Part shown: positions 1 through 6,020 of the stretch, piece by piece
Position numbering within the stretch: the stretch's first letter is position 1
How the letters are laid out: each line of letters begins with the position of its first letter
Assembly (NCBI GenBank): GCA_958407555.1
Contig: CATYJC010000088.1
Coordinates: 1 to 7,498, forward strand
DNA from: an uncultured Collinsella sp.
GTDB taxonomy: Bacteria > Actinomycetota > Coriobacteriia > Coriobacteriales > Coriobacteriaceae
DNA length: 7,498 nt
Direction of reading: 5' to 3'
Program-made: the position numbers and the translations under genes
The notes under the pieces: model-generated
Databases searched by the model: none
The model's input: only the letters and a program-made list of their open reading frames with translations
What the model was told of the DNA's origin: nothing

Positions 1-2154
1 GACGAGTCGATCGCGAAATCGCGCGGGGGTGTGGTTTTTGTCAACGGCATCGAGGCACTCTCTCCCTCTGCGATGGAGCACTGCCTTGCGACGGCCCTCG
101 GGCTCGATGCCTCCCAGGATGCGCCGCGCGCTCGCCTCGTTCTTTCGACGACGCTTTCCGCCGATGACCTGAAGGTTTCCTCGGCCTACAGCAAAATGCC
201 CATCTGTGCCCGCGTCCCCTCACTCAAGGAGCGGACCCCCGAGGAGCGCGAGGATCTCATCTTGAGCTTCCTGCGCAGCGAGGGGTGCCGAATCGGTTCT
301 GATGTGAAGATTAGCCGCGGCGCATACCGTTGCCTCGTGAACGCGGACTTTTCCGATAACATCGCCGGCTTGCGCGCCTGCGTGACGAACTGCTGCGCCA
401 AAGCGTTCCTCAATCGCGAGGGTGACTACGTCGTCGTTCGCCCGTATCTTCTTCCCAGCGGGCTCCTCTCCTCCGCGCAGATCGATCAACAGCCCGACGA
501 TGGCGTTCTGATCGACGCGTCCCTGGATGCCGCCGAGAGCACAGGGCCGGTCGAGCAGGCGCTCGATGCCCTGTGCTCTCTCGATGAGCGATTCTGCGCC
601 GGGGAGCTCTCTGTCTCCGAGCTCGTCTCGCAAGCTGTCTCCGCTGTGCGCGGCGTTGAGGATCACTTGATCTTCGGCCGCGTCGTTACCTCCTCGAGGT
701 CGCGCGCCTTCGAGCGCATCGTGGGCGCGGTCCTTGCCGACGCAGGCTCTTCTTATGGCATTGAGCTTTCGAGGAAGGTCGCTTTTCTACTGGCCCAGGA
801 GATTTGCCTGCAGTTGTGGCCGGGCATCGGCCTGGCTAAGCGAAAGTCTGCCTGTGCGGAGCAAATCTCCCATCTCCTCGGTGCCGTGACCTCCGAATTA
901 CCGTTTGCCTCGAGCGTCTCCGATCAGGTCGCCGCAGACGTGGAAGGGGCGCTGGGAATCTCGCTCGATCACTTCACGAAGACGCTTCTGACGCTGTGCG
1001 TCGCATCGGAGTCTCGCGACGCGAAGGCCCTTCGAACGCTCTGCGTCATCTTGTCCCACGGCTACTCAACGGCGACGAGCATCGCCGACGCGGCGAACCG
1101 TATGCTCGGCATGCATGTGTACGAGGCGGTCGACATGCCCTACGACCAGCAGCTGAAGGACATCGTCGGTCCGCTCCAGCGCCTCGTCGACCGCCATTCC
1201 TACTGCACTGGGGTCGTGTTCCTCGTCGACATGGGCTCCTTGGAGGAGGCCTATAAGGCCCTCGAGAACGTTACCGACTCCACTATCGGCGTGGTGAACA
1301 ACGTCTCTACCGGTCTTGCGCTCGAGATCGGGGTCGGGCTGCTCGGCGGCAAGTCCATCGCCGAGGTTCTTGGCGATGCGACCGCCGCGTGCGTGACGCA
1401 CTGCAAGGTGATCGAGCGCGTCAACCGTGAGGACGCCATCGTCTTCTGCTCCGAGTCCGGGGTCGACGCCGCGGAGAGGATACGCCAGCTCGTCTCGCAG
1501 AGCCTCCCGCGCACCATAGGCGCGCGCCTGCTCACGAGGCCCTTCAAGCAGCTCGTCGCGAACGGGTCGAACGACGCCGTTTTCTCCGAGCACCGCGTCT
1601 GCGCCGTCATCGGCACGGGAGACCCCGGGGTCGCCTCCATTCCCTTCGTCGCCCTCGAGGACATCATGTCGACGGCGTCCGCCTCTAAGGTCGATGCCGT
1701 GTTCGGCAGGTGGCTTGACGCTTCCGAGCTCTCTTCTTTCCACGAGAAGCTGCTCTCGAACATGACGCTGCAGAACGTCATCCGCTCCATCACCATCCTC
1801 GACCCGGAGCGGCTATTCCACGAGATCGAGAGCGCCGTGCACGAGCTTCAGCGCAGGACAGGCGAGAAGATCGGCAGCAACGCCATCATTGGGCTCTACG
1901 TCCACCTCTGCTGTCTCGTCGAGCGCCTTGTTACCAGAAACCCCATTGAGACCTACGTTGGCCAGGACCGCTTCGAGGAGGAGCGTGCCGATTTCATCGA
2001 GTCCTTCAGGCAGAGCTTCTCGAGCATCTCGACGCGCTATCGCGTAGAGGTTCCCGTAAGCGAGATCGCATATGTCTTCGACTACATAAGCGTGAGCGCC
2101 GCCCCGGCGCGAGAAGAGCGCCTCGGCTCCTCGGACCTCCTGCTCGACGAGTGA
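1..2154 (+). CDS. LevR-type PTS-regulated transcriptional regulator, 5' partial, degenerate AAA+ domain
   Basis: The frame is open from base 1, so the gene begins upstream; the GTG at 31 lies inside the AAA+ domain and is not a start. About 717 residues are visible, against roughly 900-950 in full LevR/ManR proteins. Order of domains: the end of a sigma-54-activator-type AAA+ domain (to about base 430, with the sensor II-like segment DNIAGLRACV), a divergent PRD1 (about 600-1010), a mannose-type EIIA-like domain (about 1035-1400) with SHGYSTATS and its phosphorylatable His at 1057-1059, an EIIB-like segment with Cys at 1447-1449 and the IGTGDPG/SIPFVALEDI signature (about 1600-1670), and PRD2 (about 1795-2150) with His at 1903-1905 in GLYVHLCCLVERL. 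In characterised family members, HPr phosphorylates the EIIA-domain His (activating) and the cognate EIIB phosphorylates the PRD2 His (inhibiting). The Walker B position reads VVFVNGIEAL instead of the usual LFLDE, so ATPase activity is doubtful. It probably controls the PTS operon that follows. The DNA-binding domain, Walker A and GAFTGA loop are not visible. Confidence 0.9.
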   Translation, partial: DESIAKSRGGVVFVNGIEALSPSAMEHCLATALGLDASQDAPRARLVLSTTLSADDLKVSSAYSKMPICARVPSLKERTPEEREDLILSFLRSEGCRIGSDVKISRGAYRCLVNADFSDNIAGLRACVTNCCAKAFLNREGDYVVVRPYLLPSGLLSSAQIDQQPDDGVLIDASLDAAESTGPVEQALDALCSLDERFCAGELSVSELVSQAVSAVRGVEDHLIFGRVVTSSRSRAFERIVGAVLADAGSSYGIELSRKVAFLLAQEICLQLWPGIGLAKRKSACAEQISHLLGAVTSELPFASSVSDQVAADVEGALGISLDHFTKTLLTLCVASESRDAKALRTLCVILSHGYSTATSIADAANRMLGMHVYEAVDMPYDQQLKDIVGPLQRLVDRHSYCTGVVFLVDMGSLEEAYKALENVTDSTIGVVNNVSTGLALEIGVGLLGGKSIAEVLGDATAACVTHCKVIERVNREDAIVFCSESGVDAAERIRQLVSQSLPRTIGARLLTRPFKQLVANGSNDAVFSEHRVCAVIGTGDPGVASIPFVALEDIMSTASASKVDAVFGRWLDASELSSFHEKLLSNMTLQNVIRSITILDPERLFHEIESAVHELQRRTGEKIGSNAIIGLYVHLCCLVERLVTRNPIETYVGQDRFEEERADFIESFRQSFSSISTRYRVEVPVSEIAYVFDYISVSAAPAREERLGSSDLLLDE

Positions 2155-2175
2155 CCTTCCCCGCGCCGCCGCAAG

Positions 2176-2205
2176 CTGACCGCGCGTCCTCAATAATCCG
2201 ATAAC
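2176..2205 (+). promoter_or_regulatory. Candidate weak sigma-70-type promoter for the PTS operon
   Basis: CTGACC (2176-2181) and GATAAC (2200-2205) each match four of six bases of the -35 and -10 consensus and are 18 bases apart. Transcription would start near 2212, leaving a leader of about 65 bases before the IIB gene. No GG-N10-GC pair, the core of a sigma-54 promoter, occurs between 2155 and 2277. The matches are modest and a GC-rich actinobacterium may use looser promoters, so this is only a candidate. Confidence 0.3.
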
Positions 2206-2213
2206 CCCTTGCC

Positions 2214-2236
2214 CGGCGCGAATCCGGATAGCGCCG
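2214..2236. promoter_or_regulatory. Dyad-symmetric element upstream of the PTS operon (possible operator or leader hairpin)
   Basis: CGGCGC (2214-2219) is the exact reverse complement of GCGCCG (2231-2236), and the 11 bases between them hold a second palindrome, ATCCGGAT (2222-2229), with almost the same centre. If the candidate promoter is right, the dyad spans roughly +2 to +24, a typical repressor-operator position. No T-run follows, so an intrinsic terminator is unlikely. It could bind the upstream regulator or another sugar-responsive repressor; the sequence does not say which. Confidence 0.4.
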
Positions 2237-2266
2237 AGGCAGTACCGAACGTAAAACTTCATTTGA

Positions 2267-2272
2267 TAGGAG
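2267..2272 (+). promoter_or_regulatory. Ribosome binding site that fixes the IIB start at 2278
   Basis: TAGGAG sits five bases before the ATG at 2278. An in-frame TTG at 2209 would add 23 residues, but that segment lacks PTS similarity and overlaps the dyad. The family's N-terminus begins a few residues before ARIDNRLLHG, which matches the ATG at 2278. Confidence 0.75.
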
Positions 2273-2277
2273 CAAAC

Positions 2278-2751
2278 ATGAGTGTTGTTATGGCACGAAT
2301 CGACAATCGCCTGCTTCACGGCATCATCGTGACGCAGTGGGCCCCGGTGTCGGGCGCGACCCGAGTCATGGTCATCGACGACAAGGTCGCCGGCGACGAG
2401 GTCCTGAAGTCCACTATGAGGATGGCGCGCCCCGCGGGCATGGCCGTCTCGATCATCTCCGAGGAGACCGCGCTCAAGAACTTCGCGGCGGGCAAGTACG
2501 ACCGCGAGAAGGTCTTTGTCATCGCCAAGGAGCCCGAGACGATCCTTCACCTGGTCGAGTCGGGCATCGAGCTCCCGTCGCTGATCGTCGGCGGCTCTCT
2601 TGTCAAGGAGGGCGGCGTCCAGCTCACCCAGCGCGCCTATGCCTCCGCCGAGAACGTCCAGAGCTACAAGGCGCTCATCGCCCGCGGCGTCAAGGTGACG
2701 GCACAGTTCGTGCCCGCCGACAAGCCCGTCTCCGTCGCCGACCTCATCTAA
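2278..2751 (+). CDS. PTS mannose/fructose/sorbose-family transporter subunit IIB
   Basis: This 157-residue cytoplasmic protein takes phosphate from the IIA subunit and passes it to the sugar as it crosses the IIC/IID membrane complex. The length is normal for the family. The N-terminus MARIDNRLLHG carries the phosphorylated His at residue 14. The residue after HG is Ile (HGIIVTQWAP) rather than the commoner Gln seen in HGQ; as far as I recall, HGI is found in a subgroup of mannose/GalNAc-type IIB proteins. Other family features are VMVIDDKVAGDEVLKSTMRM in the first third and the MARPAGM segment. It is the first gene of a tight IIB-IIC-IID-IIA cluster, with its stop codon overlapping the ribosome binding site of the IIC gene. 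By analogy with LevR/ManR systems it is also the likely kinase for the regulator's PRD2 His. The substrate cannot be read from the sequence. Confidence 0.95.
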   Translation: MSVVMARIDNRLLHGIIVTQWAPVSGATRVMVIDDKVAGDEVLKSTMRMARPAGMAVSIISEETALKNFAAGKYDREKVFVIAKEPETILHLVESGIELPSLIVGGSLVKEGGVQLTQRAYASAENVQSYKALIARGVKVTAQFVPADKPVSVADLI

Positions 2752-2760
2752 GGAGGGATC

Positions 2761-3546
2761 ATGGTCAACTTCACTATCCTGCAGGTCGTCCTTTTGACCC
2801 TGCTGGCCTTCATCAAGCACGTGGACTACTACGGCATCCCGATGATCTTCGTCAACTATGCCGTCTTCTGGGGCCTTATCACCGGCGTCGTCATGGGCGA
2901 CTGGCAGACCGGCCTCGTCATCGGCGGCACCATCCAGCTCATGCAGCTCGGCGTCGCGGGCTTCGGCGGCTCGTCGATTCCCGACTACGGCACGATGGCC
3001 ATCATCGCCACCGCCTACGGCGTGACCCTGGGCGCGGACACGGGCCTCGCCATCGGCCTGCCGGTCGGCATGCTCGGCATCCAGCTCGACGTCATCGTCA
3101 AGATCCTCAACGGCTTCGTCGTCGAGAAGTCCCAGAAGCTCTGCAACGAGGGCAAGTTCAAGCAGATGAACGCCATCCTGTGGGTCTGCCCCGCGCTCTT
3201 CGGTCTGTGCGCCGCCCTGCCCGTCTTTGTTTCCGTGACGCTCGGCCAGCCCGCCGTCAACTGGCTCCTCGAGGTCATGCCCCAGTGGTTCCTCTCCGGC
3301 CTCACCCTCGCCGGCAAGATGCTCCCGGCCGTCGGCATCGCCATGCTGCTTCGCTACATGCCCACCGCTAAGTACTTCCAGTACCTGCTCGCCGGCTTCT
3401 TCCTCTCGGCCTTCCTGAACGTGCCCATCATCGGTGCCGCCATCGTCGGCGTTGCCCTCGCGATCGCGTTCTATCAGCGTGCCGAGAAGGACGCCGAGCT
3501 CACCGCCCACGCTTCCGCAGACGCCTTCATCGGAGAGGATGAGTAA
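2761..3546 (+). CDS. PTS mannose/fructose/sorbose-family transporter subunit IIC
   Basis: This 261-residue, very hydrophobic integral membrane protein forms the sugar channel together with IID. The length matches the usual 250-270 residues. Family signatures visible are the glycine-rich stretch GLVIGGTIQLMQLG (residues 51-64) and IPDYGTMAIIATA (73-85). Hydrophobic segments occur at about residues 5-18, 30-45, 76-90, 95-115, 138-160, 183-195 and 208-235. The start is fixed by an AAGGAGG directly after the IIB stop codon. The C-terminal tail (about residue 240 onward) is charged and cytoplasmic in character. The gene is co-transcribed with its neighbours: nine bases separate it from IIB and two bases from IID. 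Confidence 0.95.
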   Translation: MVNFTILQVVLLTLLAFIKHVDYYGIPMIFVNYAVFWGLITGVVMGDWQTGLVIGGTIQLMQLGVAGFGGSSIPDYGTMAIIATAYGVTLGADTGLAIGLPVGMLGIQLDVIVKILNGFVVEKSQKLCNEGKFKQMNAILWVCPALFGLCAALPVFVSVTLGQPAVNWLLEVMPQWFLSGLTLAGKMLPAVGIAMLLRYMPTAKYFQYLLAGFFLSAFLNVPIIGAAIVGVALAIAFYQRAEKDAELTAHASADAFIGEDE

Positions 3547-3548
3547 CC

Positions 3549-4379
3549 ATGGAAAACGAGAACATCACCGCCGCCGAGGGCAAGCCCTCCGGCTATAAGG
3601 TCACCAAGAAGGACCTGCGCAACGCGAACTGGCGCTGGCTCATGAGCGTGTGCACCTTCAACTACCAGACCCAGCAGGGCGCCTCGGTCGCCTACGCCCT
3701 CTCGCCGATCCTGAGGAAGATCTACACGAACGACGAGGACTATAAGCAAGCGCTCAACAACCACTTCCGCTACTACAACACCCAGCCTTGGCTCGCCGCC
3801 ATCATCCTCGGCGCCTGCGTGGCCATGGAGGAGCGTGACGGCCTCGCGGCGGCGGACGCCGTCCAAGACCTGAAGATCGGCACCATGGGACCGCTCGCCG
3901 GCGTCGGCGACTCCCTGCTCATGACCATGATCCCGACCATCATGGGCTCCATCGCCGCCTACATGGCCATCGAGGGCAACCCCGTGGGAGCCGGCATCTG
4001 GTTCGCGCTCATCCTGGCCATCTTCTGGGTCCGCATGCACGCCCTCGAGTTCGGCTACAAGCAGGGTGTGAAGCTCGTCACCGACTTCAGCGAGAAGCTT
4101 CCCAACCTCACTGCCGCCGCCTCCGTGCTCGGCCTCACCGTGGTCGGCTGCCTCATCGCCTCGGTCATCGGCGTCACCTGCCCGATTAGCTTCAGCTTCG
4201 GCGACGTCTCAATGGAGATTCAGCCGCTGCTCGACAAGATCCTGCCTGCCATGATCCCCGCCGCCATCACGGGAAGCGCGTATTACCTTCTTACCAAGAA
4301 GAACGCGAGCATGACGGCCCTCATCCTCGTGGTGATCGTCCTCGCGATGGTCGCCTCCGCCGCCGGCATCCTCGCCTAG
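3549..4379 (+). CDS. PTS mannose/fructose/sorbose-family transporter subunit IID
   Basis: This 276-residue membrane protein is the second half of the mannose-family channel and is unique to this PTS family. The N-terminal 110 residues are polar and contain FNYQTQQGASVAYAL (38-52) and HFRYYNTQPWLAA (72-84), the latter equivalent to the NTHP-type motif of ManZ. GPLAGVGDS (114-122) is the hallmark loop before the hydrophobic C-terminal half, with membrane segments at about 124-140, 146-164, 190-213, 234-250 and 254-275. GGAGAGG at 3532-3538, inside the end of the IIC gene, is a usable ribosome binding site ten bases before the ATG. Two bases separate it from IIC, implying translational coupling. 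Length and composition are normal. Confidence 0.95.
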   Translation: MENENITAAEGKPSGYKVTKKDLRNANWRWLMSVCTFNYQTQQGASVAYALSPILRKIYTNDEDYKQALNNHFRYYNTQPWLAAIILGACVAMEERDGLAAADAVQDLKIGTMGPLAGVGDSLLMTMIPTIMGSIAAYMAIEGNPVGAGIWFALILAIFWVRMHALEFGYKQGVKLVTDFSEKLPNLTAAASVLGLTVVGCLIASVIGVTCPISFSFGDVSMEIQPLLDKILPAMIPAAITGSAYYLLTKKNASMTALILVVIVLAMVASAAGILA

Positions 4380-4405
4380 CTTCGACCCAAGAGATTGGTG
4401 AATCA

Positions 4406-4804
4406 ATGAGAAAGATAGTTGTGGCGAGCCATTCCCTTCTCGCCCAGGGCTTCAAGGACACCCTCGAGTTTCTTACGGGTAAGAGCGACGCTGTCAACGC
4501 CGTGTGCGCCTACGTGAACGACAACGGCGAGGGGCTCGACGCGGCGGTCGAGGCGGCTCTTTCGGGCACTGACGAGGTCGTCGTCCTCACCGACGCGCTC
4601 GGCGGCAGCGTGAACCAGCGCTTCTCCCGCTTCGCCTCCGACCGGATCCACGTGATCGCGGGTGTCAACCTCCCGCTCGCCATGACGGTCGTGCTCGCGC
4701 GCCCCGACGAGAAACTCGACTTCGACGCCCTCGTCGACGAGGCGCGCCAGCAGATCGTCTACGTGAACGGTGTCAGTTCCGCCGAGTGCGAAGACGACGA
4801 ATAG
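4406..4804 (+). CDS. PTS mannose-family transporter subunit IIA
   Basis: This 132-residue cytoplasmic protein accepts phosphate from HPr and donates it to IIB. The N-terminus MRKIVVASHSLLAQG has the phosphorylated His at residue 9; the residue after it is Ser where most homologues have Gly (SHG). LTDALGGS (61-68) is the second family signature, with the Asp that lies near the active-site His. The protein stops after the EIIA fold with a short acidic tail (ECEDDE) and is a separate polypeptide, not fused to IIB as in E. coli ManX. The ribosome binding site is poor: only GAGATTGGTG precedes the ATG, unlike the strong sites of its neighbours, so IIA output may be lower or depend on translation of IID, which ends 26 bases upstream. 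Confidence 0.94.
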   Translation: MRKIVVASHSLLAQGFKDTLEFLTGKSDAVNAVCAYVNDNGEGLDAAVEAALSGTDEVVVLTDALGGSVNQRFSRFASDRIHVIAGVNLPLAMTVVLARPDEKLDFDALVDEARQQIVYVNGVSSAECEDDE

Positions 4805-4816
4805 AGGAGGTCGACG

Positions 4817-5941
4817 ATGAGAGAGTTCCTTAAAGACGTGTGGATGCACGGCGGTGAAGAAAGCCGCGCCATCACCCCCGAGAACATCACGGGCGAGAAG
4901 GGCCGCGCCGCCATGTCGGCCAGCCACCTCGGCGTCGGCCGCAAGGGCTCGTGCTGCGTGCCCCTTGAGTCCGGCGAGACCATCACGCTCGCGGACATCG
5001 AGGGCCCCGGCATCATCCGCCACATCTGGATGACCGTCCCCGACAAGACCGCCGCCGGCAGCTTCGTCATGCGCGACCTCGTGCTGCGCTTCTACTGGGA
5101 CGACGAGGAGACCCCCTCGGTCGAGTGCCCTGTCGGCGACTTCTTCTGCAACGGCTTCGGTGAGCGCGCCATCGTCAACTCGATGCCCATCTGCGTGAAC
5201 CCGACGGGCGGCATGAACTGCTACTTCGAGATGCCTTTCAGGAAGCACGCCAAGGTCACGCTTACGAGCGAGCACCCCGGGTTCATTAAGTACATCTTCT
5301 ACACGTTCAACTACGCGCTCACCGACGTGCCGGACGACGCCATGTACTTCCACGCCCGTTTTAACCGCGAGCGCAGCACCCGCAGGGGCGTCGACTACAC
5401 CGTGCTCGACGGCGTGCGCGGTAAGGGCTACTACGTCGGCACCTACATGGCCCTGTGCGCCCTGGAGCGCTATTGGTGGGGCGAGGGCGAGATGAAGTTC
5501 TTCCTCGACGGCGACGAGGAGTTCCCCACGGTCACCTCGACGGGAGCCGAGGACTACTTCGGCGGTGCCTGGGCCTTCCTCGACAGGCCGCCCCACGCGC
5601 TGCCCGAGGCGCAGTGCTTCAACACGCTGTTCGCCGGCTACCCGTACTGCTCGACGCGCGACGCCACGCGCGACCGCTTCAGCGCGGGCAAGCCGAACCC
5701 GAACCCGATGCTCGCGACCAACGACGACGCGCTGCCCAGGCACGGCCTCTACAGGTGGCACCTTCCCGACCCGATCTCGTTCAAGGAGGACCTGCGCGTG
5801 ACGTTCCAGGACCTCGGCAACGACGACATCAAGCTCTACGAGCGCGAGGACGACATCTCCACCGTCGCCTACTGGTACCAAAGCGAGCCGCACGCCGTGC
5901 TCGCCCCGTTTGCCGCAAGGCAGGACCGCGTGCCCAGGTAG
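4817..5941 (+). CDS. DUF2961 / glycoside hydrolase family 172 protein, probably cytosolic
   Basis: The 374-residue product is recognised as DUF2961 from ESRAITPENITGEKG (15-29), LESGETITLADIEGPG (50-65) with IIRHIWMTV following, VGDFF(C)NGFGE and STGAEDYFGGAW (about 241-252). GH172 members characterised so far are an alpha-D-fructofuranosidase / difructose dianhydride I synthase-hydrolase of Bifidobacterium and arabinofuranosidases acting on mycobacterial glycans; they form trimers or hexamers of double jelly-roll subunits. Two catalytic glutamates are known in the bifidobacterial enzyme; by motif and spacing the candidates here are Glu245 (in GAEDYF) and Glu225 (in GEMKFF), the second less certain. 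There is no signal peptide, so the enzyme should act on imported sugar. GAGGAGG lies six bases before the start, 12 bases after the IIA stop. Its place between a PTS and a fructokinase suggests it releases fructose from an imported, probably phosphorylated fructofuranoside; the exact substrate is inference. Confidence 0.88.
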   Translation: MREFLKDVWMHGGEESRAITPENITGEKGRAAMSASHLGVGRKGSCCVPLESGETITLADIEGPGIIRHIWMTVPDKTAAGSFVMRDLVLRFYWDDEETPSVECPVGDFFCNGFGERAIVNSMPICVNPTGGMNCYFEMPFRKHAKVTLTSEHPGFIKYIFYTFNYALTDVPDDAMYFHARFNRERSTRRGVDYTVLDGVRGKGYYVGTYMALCALERYWWGEGEMKFFLDGDEEFPTVTSTGAEDYFGGAWAFLDRPPHALPEAQCFNTLFAGYPYCSTRDATRDRFSAGKPNPNPMLATNDDALPRHGLYRWHLPDPISFKEDLRVTFQDLGNDDIKLYEREDDISTVAYWYQSEPHAVLAPFAARQDRVPR

Positions 5942-5968
5942 GGTCGCCTCGAAACAAGCCAACGATAT

Positions 5969-6006
5969 GGGCGCCCGCGGTTGACCATGACTGCGGGCGT
6001 CCCTTT
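5969..6006 (+). terminator. Hairpin with short T-run between the GH172 and fructokinase genes (terminator or attenuator)
   Basis: Bases 5969-5983 can pair with 5988-6002 over 15 positions (four of them G-U) around an ACCA loop; the core is CGCCCGC/GCGGGCG. Only three T residues (6004-6006) follow, then the ribosome binding site of the next gene at 6009-6015. It resembles an inefficient intrinsic terminator that would reduce, not abolish, read-through into the kinase gene, or an mRNA-stabilising hairpin protecting the upstream PTS-GH172 message. Confidence 0.6.
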
Positions 6007-6020
6007 GTAAGGAGGACCAC

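Noticed and set aside
31..33. GTG at 31 as the true start of the regulator
   Set aside because: The frame is open to base 1 and the upstream codons continue the AAA+ domain (GG before the Walker B strand).
2209..2277. Upstream TTG start for IIB
   Set aside because: It would add 23 residues not found in the family and lacks a ribosome binding site; the ATG at 2278 has TAGGAG at correct spacing.
2337..3371. Plus-strand alternative-frame open reading frame across IIB and IIC
   Set aside because: Arg/His/Gly-rich shadow frame; the overlapping frames encode clear IIB and IIC proteins.
1813..3510. Long minus-strand open frame (565 codons) opposite the regulator's end and the IIB/IIC genes
   Set aside because: Its product is a low-complexity run rich in Asp, Gly, Glu and His, typical of antisense frames in GC-rich DNA, and the plus strand is fully explained by recognisable PTS genes.
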